This document shows positions 1 to 11,465 of a DNA stretch of 64,000 nucleotides, piece after piece. A program made the position numbers and the translations under genes. The DNA comes from Voacanga thouarsii (Eukaryota; Streptophyta; Magnoliopsida; Gentianales; Apocynaceae), in contig JANUWF010001479.1 in NCBI GenBank assembly GCA_026120185.1, forward strand, positions 806,001 to 870,000, given 5' to 3'. The notes below the pieces were generated by a model. The model did not search any database. It was given only the letters and a program-made list of their open reading frames with translations, and had not been told where the DNA came from. Position 1 is the first letter of the stretch, and each line of letters starts with the position of its first letter.

Positions 1-128
1 AATATTGGACATACCATCTCAAACTAGGTCACTCTTAAAAACTCATAACTTTATTTATATATTGATACCAAATTATAATATTCCTAATCATACAGTAAGT
101 GTAATTTCTTAATTTGATATGCAATCCG

Positions 129-152
129 ATTATTATTATTATTATTATTATT
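129..152. repeat. (ATT)n microsatellite
   Basis: About eight consecutive ATT units are read directly in the sequence. Confidence 0.85.
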
Positions 153-1532
153 TGGCTAGATCGATTAATAAAATCCTTGGAACACAATAATTCTAAAGAT
201 TCGAGTAGCTACTATAATAATTGACTTACAGTAGCAATTAGTTAAAATTCAACTACATCTTTTTGGGTTTTGAACGTTCGGTTGCGGTCAATATTTCTTG
301 TACTAATTAAAGCCATAGTTTTGTATGAAAAAGAAACAAACTTTTCTTTTTATTACTTGACTAGGTAAAATTTTAACCGCTGTAAAATAAGTGTTTTTTG
401 GGTTAAACAAATAATGCATTACTATACTCCCATGCCTTGGTTCAAATTCTCACCCTCGACTTTCTCCTCCACTCTTTTACTACTAATTTTTAAGAAGTCG
501 TCAAGTGTTCCTTATTCTTCTTTTTTCATTTTTTATTTGAAACTGATCATTTAACACACCCTCCCCCCTCCTTTTTTGGTAGAGCGATAATAGTATGAGT
601 TTCAATATTAAGTATACCATCCAACTTGAACTATAACTCTATGTAGAAGTAATCAAAATTGCCAAACAACATAAAACGAAGAAGTTCCGAGCAGATGTTT
701 ATTTGAAATAGAATGGATATTATGGGGTTTATTACAAAGGTTTGAAGTGAAAATAAACATTGTATGATAAAGAATGTTAAATTTTAAAAATTTTGAAATG
801 GTAAAATATTATATAACAATTATTTTAATTTTCTTATTTTTTATCGATAGAATTACTCTCTACATTCTAAAAAAATATAAAAATTTTTATTTTTGTTGTA
901 TCAAAATACTTGTCAACTTTGTAAATCAGGAATGTATTTATTACGTATATATTCCTAATTTACTCCCCCTTCAACCACTCATTAAATAGTTGTGTATTCC
1001 CAATCTAACTAATAAAAATTTACTTTTATTTAGAGATATAATAGTTTTTTCTATTATAATTATATAAGTTTTAATAATTCCTTAATTTGTGTGTCATTTA
1101 CTAGATTGACATCATTTTTAGAACGGAGATGGTAGTATATAATTAACCATTGTCATTTGATATATATATAATTTTACTCTGCAAAATCTGTGTTAGAAAA
1201 GTCTGTCTTATATATTGTGCTGAGAATAAGTAGCACACAATATAGTGCTTTTTGCTCCAATTCTCCAGAATTAGTGCGTTACCATTCAATTACATTGGTG
1301 TCACACGCTTTCATTATTAACACTCCAAAATGGACTCAAAAACGCGTTAACAGCAAACGAGAATAATTTTAATCGTTATGCATTTTGGAGGGGACAATGA
1401 TATTCTTCTTGACTTTAAGCGTGTTGCCTTAATGACTTTGGAAGCGACACAGCATGCAAACCGTTCTTGAAGAATTTTTATTTTGTGAAACCATATCCGA
1501 ATATATGCAAAGTCCTTTCGAAGAATATAATT

Positions 1533-1826
1533 AATTATGATATGTTTGATAATTTAATTAAAATTTTAAGAATAATTAATAAAATATTTTTAATAATATT
1601 AAATACTTAATTAATTTAGTATGCATAATAATTAATTCTTATTATTATTTAAATGATTAAAACATAATAAAATTATATTATAAATTTTAATTTAAATCTG
1701 AATATGTTAAAAGAATAATATAATTAATTCAAAATTTAAATTTAACCTTCATATTTTATAGTTCAATCCTTAATTTAATACTTAAAATATTTAGACTTTA
1801 ATTTTATCAAATGAGCTTTAATTGCA
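1533..1826. repeat. AT-rich MITE-like segment
   Basis: The left end has a TGTTTGATAATTTAATTAAA motif and the right end, reverse-complemented, has CATTTGATAAAATTAAAG. The same terminal theme (TTTGATAAAATT followed by AAAGTTTGAA) recurs at 36.9 and 37.5-38.7 kb, so this looks like a member of one low-complexity MITE family. Boundaries are approximate and no target duplication was resolved. Confidence 0.35.
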
Positions 1827-2298
1827 TCTGCAAATAGAATGTAGGATAATATCTTGTGGTCATAGAGGGGCACCTTGCCAGAATCCTTGTGTTTTAAGAG
1901 TCTTTTTTTGGTTTGCATTATTTTGAATGAGGTCATTAAAGGATTGGAATGTGGGAATAGAATGACTTTGAATAATGCACTTTTGTGAAGTTTGATCCAT
2001 TCTAGTCAAATGTTAACTTTTGTACACTAAATTAAAAAGAGGAATCCAATCAATGGGAAGTGGCTGCAAAGTTTATTTTTATTGGGGTTCATAGGTTGTT
2101 TTATGTTTATTTTTATTTTTAATAAGATTGTTTTTAAGTGGTAGTGATCTAATCTTAAAGAGACCCTTTTCGCTTTTGAGTTTGATCTCTCGCTCATGGC
2201 ATCTGTTGCAATTTGATGTTGTCAAATTCAACCTTATGAAAAAAATTGATATTGATTTTTAAGGTAATAGTTTAATTCATTAAAAATAGCTCTAATTA

Positions 2299-4955
2299 GG
2301 TTTGGTTGGAGTGAAAGTAAGAAAAAAAAAAGGAGAGTAGAAGTAAAATAGGAGGTAAATTCAAGATTTATTTCGTTTGGATAGAGGGTAAAGAGGGTGG
2401 GAAGTATATGTGGAAAGGGAGTGAATCTCCTCCATATCAGATTTTTATTCCCTTTTGAAACGGGCGGATTGGGATGTAAATTGATGTCAAAAGACACTCC
2501 TATCCTAGGAGCTATTCTCTTATTACAAGTATGTCCTCACCGCCACTTCAAACTTTGCCATTGTTAGAGGTGGTCTACACAAGATTGAAGCCGCTTCACC
2601 TTCGCTTCACCGCCGCTTCAAATCTGGTTTGTAAATCACATTATTCCTTTCCTTTTTCATTTTTTCTTTCTCTTCCTTCTTCTGAGTTGAATTCTGGTAT
2701 TTTTTTTTTCTAGAACTTCTTCTACCAATTCCTATAGCACTAGTTAGCAAGAAGGAAACAAATCAGTTTGTGTGTGCTGATGTTATAGTGCAATGTTGTA
2801 AACTATTATTTTCCAACACTGCCTAGTTGCGCATGGATTATGCTTTTCAATTTCTTGACTTGTGGAGATTTTATGAATAGATCCCCCTTTGACTAGGAAA
2901 CTTTTACTCTTTGGCAAGGAAAGTTTCCTAGCCAAAAGTCATGGCTAGCAAAAAGCATTTAGGAAAAGTTTCGTTGCCAAAGAGCTCTTTTGGCGAGGAA
3001 AATTTCACCTATTTGGCGAGAAAACTAGGGTCATTACGAATTAAGAAAATAAAAATTTTTGATTTTTTTTAGAATACGTGCACACACCACATCTATTGCG
3101 ACAACATTTTAGCTACTGAAGAAAAATTTTCCTCGTACTTTTAGCAACAAAACTTTAGCTGTAGGAAAAAAAATTTGTCGCCAATGTATCATTTTCTTGT
3201 ATCATCCCACTCATTAAGCTCTATAATCAATCCCCGATACAATCTGTCTATGATTATGATCAAATCATAATCAATCCAATCAATTACACAATCAATCATA
3301 AAATATAATGTACTTATATTTGTTGGCCATTCTGTAGGCCCTATGGAATGATTCAAGGAAAGGATCTTCGCAGAGAGATCATCCAATCTGAATTAGTTTG
3401 AAACTAAGATGAACTTATTAGACAAAACATAGTTCCACTGCCTTAGAAAATGGTCTTACTTATTCCCCTGCCTTATCATAAGAAATGGGTATGTTAGCCT
3501 TAAGGACATTCTTCTATATTTTGATTTATAACAAATATTGATGTGAACTAACTTGTGTAATCTATATGTGATGGGATATGTTTGATCTCAGTTCTTCCAA
3601 GGTGTGCTAATGAGACTGATAAGCAACTCTTAAGTAATAAAATCCAAGAGTGGGTGATCAATTGCATACCGAGAAGCCCTTGAGAAGAATCATAAATTAG
3701 GAATTGTTATCAAGGTATTATTTTATTATTTGTAAATTCCTATGTTTCTTTCCTTTATATTCACTTTGTTTTACCTCGAAGAACTTAAAAATGATTTCAA
3801 AAGAAAATAATATTTCTAAATCTGGATTCTTCGGTTGAAGTAGTTTTGAATGGACCTCTGAATAAAAAACACCATCCAATGATCTGTAGCATCTTTTTAA
3901 AAAATATATCTCTTTGAAAAAAATGCCGTTTTGGACTCACCTTTTGGACACACATCCCTCTATTCTATGAATCTAAAACCCTGAAAATCCTGATAGAAGT
4001 AACTAACCGTTGGGACTTCGGATTTGGCTCTTATAAAAGCTTCTAAAACTCAATTTTGAAGTAGATTTTTGCGTTACCTCTCTCAGAAATCTTCTTATAC
4101 TTTAGAATACAAAAATCTTCATTTTCATTTGTGTTTCAAAGTGAAATAAAATTGTTCTAAAGGTAAAAGGTATTGGTGCTTAGTTGTTCATATTTTGCTC
4201 AATCTGTGAGCTATTTCTGTACTTTTTCTTCAATCAATTTTGTATCAAGGTTAAGAATGTAAAACTCAATTGGGGTGACCTTGATCATCATGTTTAAAAA
4301 GGTTGGGTGTAAAACTAAGTGTGGTGATCTTCTTGCGTAAGATTGATATTGCCTACTACAATTAATTTGGAAAAAGGTTTTAGTGAGTAGTGTTGAAATC
4401 CTTAAGTGTAAACTTAAAGTAGTGGATGTAGATCATTAAGAATCGAACCATTATAAGTCCTTGAGTTTATTCTTGCGCATTTTGTCTAACCTTCTTCATT
4501 GAATTTTCGTTGGTCACCAAATCCTAATTGCCTTATCTTTTTCTCTAAAATCAGTGATCCATTTACGACTCTTGTAGTCTATAGTAAACCTGTCATTGAT
4601 AGCTCAACTATCCATCTTTAATACATACTATTTTCTCACCATTCAGTGTTGATTTAAAAGATCTCTGTCTGCACTCTTAAAGCTGCAAAGCGAACTTCAT
4701 TTTTTTTAATTTGCATTTGTTTGCCATAAACCTTATTCACCCCCCTCTAAAGTTTATTAGGGTATAATAGTAATTTGATGATTTTTCCTCCCTATTTTCC
4801 TTACAACAAAACAAGGAGAGATAAATCATATTTACTTCCCTTATACTCCAACAAAATAGGATGAAAGTAAATATTTACTTTCCCTAATAGAAGTAAAATG
4901 TGCTACTCCTCCTCTCCTTTCCTCTCCCTCTCCCCTTCGCCAACCAAAACAAGCC
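2299..4955. mobile_element. Non-autonomous PIF/Harbinger-like element
   Basis: The left end reads GGTTTGGTTGG and the right end, reverse-complemented, reads GGCTTGTTTTGGTTGG. This resembles the GGSCTTGTTTGGTT termini of plant PIF/Harbinger and Tourist elements. Both sides carry the 3-bp duplication TTA (2,296-2,298 and 4,956-4,958) expected for that superfamily. Purine-rich subterminal stretches with AGTAAAAT-type motifs also mirror each other. No DDE transposase is visible inside, so it would be non-autonomous. The ends are short and diverged, so the superfamily call is an inference. Confidence 0.5.
3400..4690 (+). repeat. Possible old LTR remnant (copia, Sirevirus-like)
   Basis: A TATAAAAG box lies near 4,033. 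It is followed by G-rich phrases around 4,250-4,450 (a repeated 'gtaaaactcaa..ggggtgacc..' theme and a 'guggatgtagatcatt..gaaccattataa..ccttgag'-like stretch) that resemble the downstream half of plant Sirevirus LTRs. No matching second LTR, primer-binding site or coding region was found, so this is at most a decayed solo LTR inside the PIF/Harbinger-like element. Boundaries are rough. Confidence 0.25.
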
Positions 4956-5474
4956 TTAGATAGTACATATTGAATTGATCTATATATTCATTTCTCATAT
5001 ACCTTAAAGAAAAAAAAAAGACTTAATTTTATTATAGTCTTGAAAAAAGAATAAATTTCTCAATCAAGGAATTGTCAATATTAAGTCAATATGGCATTCC
5101 TTAGTCAACCCTTGAAAGTTAGCAAGGAACTTGTTCTTGAAAGATTCTTATGAATACATAAATCAGATAGTAAATTTAACCTAAATTTCTTCTAAATGTA
5201 TATTCTAAAGGTGAAGACGGGATTAATTATCTAATTTATTTTTTCTAAGTAATTTTTTTTTTACCAAAAATCTTTTCAACTTTCTTGATGAATAGTTTAT
5301 ATTTTAGAACTTTTATCTACACTTTTCAATGGTTGAGATTAGTTTGGTAGTCATAGGTAAATTAGTCATTGAATATTATATAAATTTTTTTTAAAAAAAA
5401 GAATTATAAAAATTATTTATTCCTCATTATACCTATTAGTATTATTAAATAGTATTTAACATGAACAGTAAACT

Positions 5475-5484
5475 TAATAATTAA
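5475..5484. repeat. MULE target-site duplication, left (TAATAATTAA)
   Basis: This 10-bp word immediately precedes the left TIR. It is repeated exactly right after the right TIR at 26,780-26,789, and again at 8,775-8,784 because the flank was included in the tandem duplication. Confidence 0.85.
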
Positions 5485-5858
5485 GGCTTAAAACCCAAAA
5501 TGGCCTTCGAACTTTTCAATTTTTGACAATGTTACCCTTGAACCTTTTTTTGAGATAGATTGTACCCTTGAACTTGTAAAATTGAGTATAAAGTAGCCCT
5601 CCTTAACAGAACCGTTATTAACGGAATGACGTAGCTGCTTCCATCCGACGTGTCAATGACGTACCAGGACACATCACATGCAGACCCACATGTCAAATGC
5701 CAAAAATATACACCATTTCTTTCTCCACATTTTGGGCCAAAAAAAAAGTAAAAAAAAATCCATAAAGCTGGTGGTTCCTTCCCTCGGCAGACCCACATGC
5801 TAATAGAAATCAAAAGTAGATTTCCAGCATTTGTTCTTTCGTTCTTCTAATAGTGAAA
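5485..5858 (+). repeat. MULE left TIR (outer copy)
   Basis: It begins GGCTTAAAACCCAAAATGGC and is the reverse complement of 26,409-26,779 with roughly 8% mismatches, mostly transitions. Homology stops about 127 bp before the GRF start codon, so the TIR probably carries promoter and 5'-leader sequence. It contains the perfect palindrome CCGTTATTAACGG. Confidence 0.88.
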
Positions 5859-5984
5859 GCACCGAGAGAGATAGGAGAGAAGAAGAAGGAAACAATATAA
5901 CTCGGTTTAGTTCACTTCACTCCTCCCCCCCCCCTCCCCCCACCCTCGTCTCAAATTTGTATTTCCTTAATTTTGTCATTCTCC

Positions 5985-6674
5985 ATGGCGAATCAAAGAG
6001 GGGATTCAAGTGTGAGTTCCTCACAAATGGAGTATGTTGAAAATGAGAAAGAAATCATTTGCGGCTGTAAATGGTTAGCTTCGGTGTTTACCTCATGGAC
6101 AAATAACAATCCAGGAAGAAGATCCTATGGGTGTCGAAACTTTAAAGTATGTTAGTGATTTTTTTTTAACTGTTGCGTTCAGGGCTTTTTCCGATTTCAA
6201 AGGTTTTTTTTAAAAAAATTAAATTTCCTAGAATTTTGTAGGTTGGTGGCTGTCGATTTTTCAAGTGGTACGATGAACAGTTTCCTTAATGAGCAAATGA
6301 ATTATTGGTGTATTTGCGAGATAGCGAGAGGAAGCTTGCAAAGGGGGAATGAATTTCTGGAAAAAGAAAATGACCTGTTAAAGACCCAGCTTTTTTCTTT
6401 GGGGATTACTTTTGATGGGGTAAATTCAAGTAGTAGAAGCCAAAGATTTGGAATAGGCAGCTCAGAAAGCAAAGTGGCTGATAAAAGAGTAAGGGCGGAA
6501 TCTATTGCAGATTATGAGCTTGTTCAGATGGTGAGGAAGTTGGAAATGGAGAAAGAAGATTAAAACAAGAAAAGCAAGAAAATGAAGCAGAAGGCATATG
6601 CAATTGAGAAAGCAAATAAAACCTATAAATTGTTGTTAATTGTGATAAGTTTAGGATTCACTTGGTTGTATTAG
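5985..6674 (+). pseudogene. GRF-type zinc-finger/coiled-coil membrane-anchored protein, copy 1 (broken)
   Basis: Exon 1 (5,985-6,146, 54 codons) starts at an ATG after a C/T-rich leader. It encodes a GRF zinc finger with Cys residues in CGC, the NPGRRSYGC core and, across the splice, GGCRFFKWYDE. The intron is 6,147-6,241 (GT-AG, phase 0). Exon 2 encodes a charged coiled coil (EKENDLLKTQ, VRKLEMEKED) and, as seen in copy 2, a C-terminal hydrophobic segment ending in TWLY. This layout matches small plant GRF proteins annotated as 'At4g04775-like', whose function is unknown; GRF fingers bind nucleic acid in other proteins. Lesions: TAA at 6,287-6,289 where copy 2 has CAA, a frameshift at a run of five G (6,343-6,347), and TAA at 6,561-6,563. 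The promoter probably lies in the adjacent MULE TIR. Confidence 0.8.
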
Positions 6675-7443
6675 TTGTAAGCTCGTGTGCAATGAAATCT
6701 GTGTTGGGACATTGCCATAATTTGAATGTATGTGGATCCTTTAAGTTAGTTTGAATACTGGCATTCTAAATTCCTATTTGTGACTCAATGTAGTTCAAGT
6801 ATATGATCTGAAAACTTTTACCATATTGTTTCCATGCTTAGAAAACAATGAGAATTTTAATTATATTTCTATATGAAAGATTTTGGTCCACTGCAAAAAA
6901 GTTAGGCAGTTGATTGGATTACCACTTCTTGTTTTTCTTTAAACAGTCGAATCATATGTTTTGCCTAGCTTACTGTAAAGCTCTACTTTCAGAAATTTAG
7001 CTATTTCATAAATTTGAATGAAAATTGTTCTTTAGTGCTTTTGCATATGTTTTTTCAAGTTAATACTGTTAAGGTTCAGCAGAATAAAGCTGATGCCAAG
7101 ATAAATCGACAGAGATTCACATTTAAAAAGTAATTAGCCAAACATTTTAATAACCACAAATTCCTTGCTACAAAAAGTCACTATTGACAACAAGGACGAA
7201 GGTAAATTCTGTAAATGTTAGCATAGAATTTCCAAAACCTTAAATGAATTTGCATTTTCCAAGTGAGGCAAAATCTAGAACAAAAGAAGAAGATGCAACC
7301 CGAAAGAAGAAAGACAGATGCCATCCAACACTATTTAACATGTCCTAATATCTCAGTTAACTAATAGGGGGACAAAATTTACAAGAGCTTGAAGGCAGGC
7401 ACTAAAAGACGCTTCAAAAGACTACTATAGAATCTCAAGAGGC

Positions 7444-8154
7444 CTATTCATCTTCATCATCTAAAACCTCCTCCTTTCCTTCCTTCTCAGATGAACCATC
7501 CTGATCCTGAATAAAACAAAGTTTTGAATGATAAATATCATAAAACTACCTCAAATATAAATGATGAACTCTGTTAAACTTAAACACATTTCAATTTGGT
7601 GACCTACATCTTCATTTTTAGCATCTTCATTGACAGATTCCAGGGCTTTTTCATACTCAGCTTTCAGCTCTGCAACCTTATCTAAATATGGTTTCTTCCC
7701 CTGATAAAAGCATTTGAAATTTCAAAAACATTAGAACTGATTAAACATTTGAAAAAGAAGGAAGCTCAGCACTCACTTCATCGGTCACAGACTTCCACTT
7801 CTCACCACCCTCTTTCGCAACCTAAATTATTTGTTAAACCAAAACACCAAGTGAGAAGCCTAACATACATTCATAACACAAAAACAAACCAGGGGCTGAT
7901 TTTACCGTTGAGGCACTCTTGCAGTTAGGATTTGCCTTCTTGAAAGATTTCCTGAACTCCTCCCTAGATGTTTTTAAAACAAATTCATTCAACCAATAGA
8001 GCATAAATGGGACAACTCTTAATAAATGAATGAAAATGATAGAAATGGAGATTACATGAAGACAAAGAATGCTGTGGGAGAGTGTTTTGGTGCATTAGTA
8101 TTCTTAGCTTTCTTTTCCTTCTTTGCCTTTGGTTCAGATGTTTTTGCCTTCCTT
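7444..8154 (-). pseudogene. HMG-box (HMGB-type) chromatin protein exons, copy 1, 5' end missing
   Basis: Five consecutive minus-strand exons are seen with intact GT-AG borders and consistent phase: 8,154-8,056, 7,963-7,906, 7,821-7,777, 7,700-7,608 and 7,506-7,444. In order they encode a Lys-rich linker (EPKAKKEKKAKN), the HMG-box start (PTAFFVFMEEFRKSF), GGEKWKSVTDE, KKPYLDKVAELKAEYEKALE, and an acidic tail (EEVLDDEDE) before TAG. HMGB proteins bend DNA and assist chromatin remodelling. No start-codon exon was found upstream before the duplication junction at 8,470, so the gene is 5'-truncated. The usual KRPP before the box is KHSP, and the Glu before KKPY seen in copy 2 is Gly here. It lies inside the MULE and was probably captured from a host HMGB gene. 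Confidence 0.75.
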
Positions 8155-8784
8155 CTATTAGCAGAAAATTACCTTAATTCATCTTGATTTTAGCTTCAAG
8201 GCTACAGTTATGGAAGTTAATCAGTGCCACAACCACATCTTTGTTGCATTCACCACTGAGAAAGTACATACTTCCATGAGAATCATCTTAGTACATAGGC
8301 AACTGGCTATTTCTTTACAACTTTCACATGACTCAAAAGAAATTCTACCCTAATCTTACAATCTTTTAACATAGCAAGGTAACTCAAGATATTATCAATT
8401 GCAGCAACCACTCTATCAATGTGGGCAATCCATTACCAAGTAAATAAGCAACCTAATCCAAGATTTTGCTAGTAAATTTAACCTAAATTTCTTCTAAATG
8501 TATATTCTAAAGGTGAAGACGGGATTAATTATCTAATTTATTTTTTCTAAGTAATTTTTTTTTTACCAAAAATCTTTTCAACTTTCCTGATGAATAGTTT
8601 ATATTTTAGAACTTTTATCTACACTTTTCAATGGTTGAGATTAGTTTGATAGTCATAGGTAAATTAGTCATTGAATATTATATAAATTTTTTTAAAAAAA
8701 GAATTATAAAAATTATTTATTCCTCATTATACCTATTAGTATTATTAAATAGTATTTAACATGAACAGTAAACTTAATAATTAA

Positions 8785-9160
8785 GGCTTAAAACCCAAAA
8801 TGGCCTTCGAACTTTTCAATTTTTGACAATGTTACCCTTGAACCTTTTTTTGAGATAGATTGTACCCTTGAACTTGTAAAATTGAGTATAAAGTAGCCCT
8901 CCTTAACAGAACCGTTATTAACGGAAATACGTAGCTGCTTCCATCCGACGTGTCAATGACGTAGCAGGACACATCACATGCAGACCCACATGTCAAATGC
9001 CAAAAATATACACCATTTCTTTCTCCACATTTTGGGCCAAAAAAAGAGTAAAAAAAAAAATCCATAAAGCTGGTGGTTCCTTCCCTCGGCAGACCCACAT
9101 CCTAATAGAAATCAAAAGTAGATTTCCAGCATTTGTTCTTTCGTTCTTCTAATAGTGAAA
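8785..9160 (+). repeat. MULE left TIR (inner copy)
   Basis: This copy of the left TIR was created by the 3.3-kb tandem duplication, with its own preceding TAATAATTAA at 8,775-8,784. Either left TIR could in principle pair with the right TIR as a transposition end. Confidence 0.88.
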
Positions 9161-9281
9161 GCACCGAGAGAGATAGGAGAGAAGAAGAAGGAAACAATAT
9201 AACTCGGTTTAGTTCACTTCACTCCCCCCCCCTCCCCCACCCTCGTCTCAAATTTGTATTTCCTTAATTTTGTCATTCTCC

Positions 9282-9972
9282 ATGGCGAATCAAAGAGGGG
9301 ATTCAAGTGTGAGTTCCTCACAAATGGAGTATGTTGAAAATGAGAAAGAAATCATTTGCGGCTGTAAATGGTTAGCTTCGGTGTTTACCTCATGGACAAA
9401 TGACAATCCAGGAAGAAGATCCTATGGGTGTTGAAACTTTAAAGTATGTTAGTGATTTTTTTTTTAACTGTTGCGTTCAGGGCTTTTTCCGATTTCGAAG
9501 GTTTTTTTTAAAAAAATTAAATTTCCTAGAATTTTGTAGGCTGGTGGCTGTCGATTTTTCAAGTGGTACGATGAACGGTTTCCTCAACGAGCAAATGAAT
9601 TATTGGTGTATTTGCGAGATAGCGAGAGGAAGCTTGCAAAGGGGGAATGAATTTCTGGAAAAAGAAAATGACCTGTTAAAGACCCAGCTTTTTTCTTTGG
9701 GGATTACTTTTGATGGGGTAAATTCAAGTAGTAGAAGCTAAAGATTTGGAATAGGCAGCTCAGAAAGCAAAGTGGCTGATAAAAGAGTAAGGGCGGAATC
9801 TATTGCAGATTATGAGCTTGTTCGGATGGTGAGGAAGTTGGAAATGGAGAAAGAAGATTTGAACAAGAAAAGCAAGAAAATGAAGCAGAAGGCATATGCA
9901 ATTGAGAAAGCAAATAAAACCTATAAATTGTTGTTAATTGTGATAAGTTTAGGATTCACTTGGTTGTATTAG
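9282..9972 (+). pseudogene. GRF-type zinc-finger/coiled-coil membrane-anchored protein, copy 2 (broken)
   Basis: This is the tandem-duplicate of the gene at 5,985. Exon 1 is 9,282-9,443 and exon 2 runs from 9,540 to the TAG ending at 9,972. It keeps the GRF finger core, FKWYDERFP, the coiled coil (LEMEKEDLNKKSKK) and an uninterrupted C-terminal membrane segment (LLLIVISLGFTWLY). Lesions are TGA at 9,432-9,434 (CGA in copy 1, a CpG transition), the same five-G frameshift at 9,641-9,645, and TAA at 9,739-9,741 (CAA in copy 1). The shared frameshift predates the duplication; the stops are private to each copy. The TM tail suggests tail-anchoring in a membrane, which is inferred only from sequence. 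Confidence 0.8.
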
Positions 9973-10745
9973 TTGTAAGCTCGTGTGCAATGAAATCTGT
10001 GTTGGGACATTGCCATAATTTGAATGTATATGGATCCTTTAAGTTGGTTTGAATACTGGCATTCTAAATTCCTATTTGTGACTCAATGTAGTTCAAGTAT
10101 ATGATCTAAAAACTTTTACCATATTGTTTCCATGCTTAGAAAACAATGAGAATTTTAATTATATTTCTATATGAAAGATTTTGGTCCACTGCAAAAAAGT
10201 TAGGCAGTTGATTGGATTACCACTTCTTGTTTTTCTTTAAACAGTCGAATCATACATTTTGCCTAGCTTACTGTAAAGCTCTACTTTCAGAAATTTAGCT
10301 ATTTCATAAATTTGAATGAAAATTGTTCTTTCTTCCCTTATTTAGTGCTTTTGCATATGTTTTTTCAAGTTAATACTATTAAGGTTCAGCAGAATAAAGC
10401 TAATGCCAAGATAAATCGACAGAGATTCACATTTAAAAAGTAATTAGCCAAACATTCCAATAACCACAAATTCCTTGCTACAAAAAGTCACTATTGACAA
10501 CAAGGACGAAGGTAAATTCTGTAAATGTTAACATAGAATTTCCAAAACCTTAAATGAATTTGCATTTTCCAAGTGAGGCAAAATCTAGAACAAAAAAAAA
10601 AAAGATGCAACCTGAAAGAAGAAAGACAGATGCCATCCAACACTATTTAACATGTCCTAATATCTCAGTTAACTAATAGGGGGACAAATTTACAAGAGCT
10701 TGAAGGCAGACACTAAAAGACGCTTCAAAAGACTACCATAGAATC

Positions 10746-11465
10746 TCAAGAGGCATATTCATCTTCATCATCTAAAACCTCCTCCTTTCCTTCCTTCTTA
10801 GATGAACCATCCTGATCCTGAATAAAACAAAGTTTTGAATGATAAATATCAGAAAACTACCTCAAATATAAATGATGAACTCTGTTAAACTTAAACACAT
10901 TTCAATTTGTTGACCTACATCTTCATTTTTAGCATCTTCATTGACAGATTCCAGGGCTTTTTCATACTCAGCTTTCAGCTCTGCAACCTTATCTAAATAT
11001 GGTTTCTTCTCCTGATAAAAGCATTTGAAATTTCAAAAACATTAGAACTGATTAAACATTTGAAAAAGAAGGAAGCTCAGCACTCACTTCATCAGTCACG
11101 GACTTCCACTTCTCACCACCCTCTTTCGCAACCTAAATTATTGGTTAAACCAAAACACTAAGTGAGAAGCCTAACATACATTCATAACACAAAAACAAAC
11201 CAGGGGCTGATTTTACCGTTGAGGCACTCTTGCAGTTAGGATTTGCCTTCTTGAAAGATTTCCTGAACTCCTCCCTAGATGTTTTTAAAACAAATTCATT
11301 CAACCAATAGAGCATAAATGGGACAGCTCTTAATAAATGAATGAAAATGATAGAAATGGAGATTACATGAAGACAAAGAATGCTGTGGGAGAGTGTTTTG
11401 GTGCATTAGTATTCTTAGCTTTCTTTTCCTTCTTTGCCTTTAGTTCAAATGTTTTTGCCTTCCTT
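10746..11465 (-). pseudogene. HMG-box (HMGB-type) chromatin protein exons, copy 2, 5' exon not found
   Basis: This duplicate of the five exons at 7,444-8,154 also has all splice sites intact and no stop in the box. It keeps the expected Glu in VTDEEKKPY, and its tail extends three codons past the copy-1 stop to a TGA at 10,746-10,748. Two replacements in the linker (Ser to Phe, Pro to Leu) distinguish it. Upstream DNA to 13 kb shows no convincing N-terminal exon on the minus strand. The gene could be a truncated capture within the MULE or could use an unrecognised first exon, so 'pseudogene' is a cautious label. Confidence 0.7.

Larger units (their letters stand above)
1..2298. other. AT-rich intergenic spacer
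   Basis: No coding region with recognisable motifs is visible on either strand; the short open frames here are low-complexity and A/T-biased. The stretch contains an ATT trinucleotide run near 129-152 and an AT-rich MITE-like segment near 1,533-1,826, listed separately. Confidence 0.6.
5169..8470. repeat. Tandem duplication, left copy (3.3 kb)
   Basis: This segment is repeated almost base for base at 8,471-11,782. Both copies start with the same 'agtaaatttaacctaaattt' sequence. The junction and both outer ends share the 8-bp word TAGTAAAT (5,168, 8,470 and 11,781), which suggests a microhomology-mediated or unequal-exchange origin. The unit contains about 300 bp of flank, the MULE left TIR, the GRF zinc-finger pseudogene and five HMGB exons. 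Confidence 0.93.

Noticed and set aside
950..1140. Possible Stowaway-like pair (TTTACTCCCCC left, GGAGATGGTAGTA right)
   Set aside because: The two ends do not align well beyond a few bases, and no body similarity supports them.
2880..3210. Repeated 'ttggcgaggaaa / tttcctcg' words ending in 'attttcttgta', reminiscent of CACTA subterminal repeats
   Set aside because: No matching CACTACAAGAAA start was found and the end lacks the final GTG; too weak to call an element.
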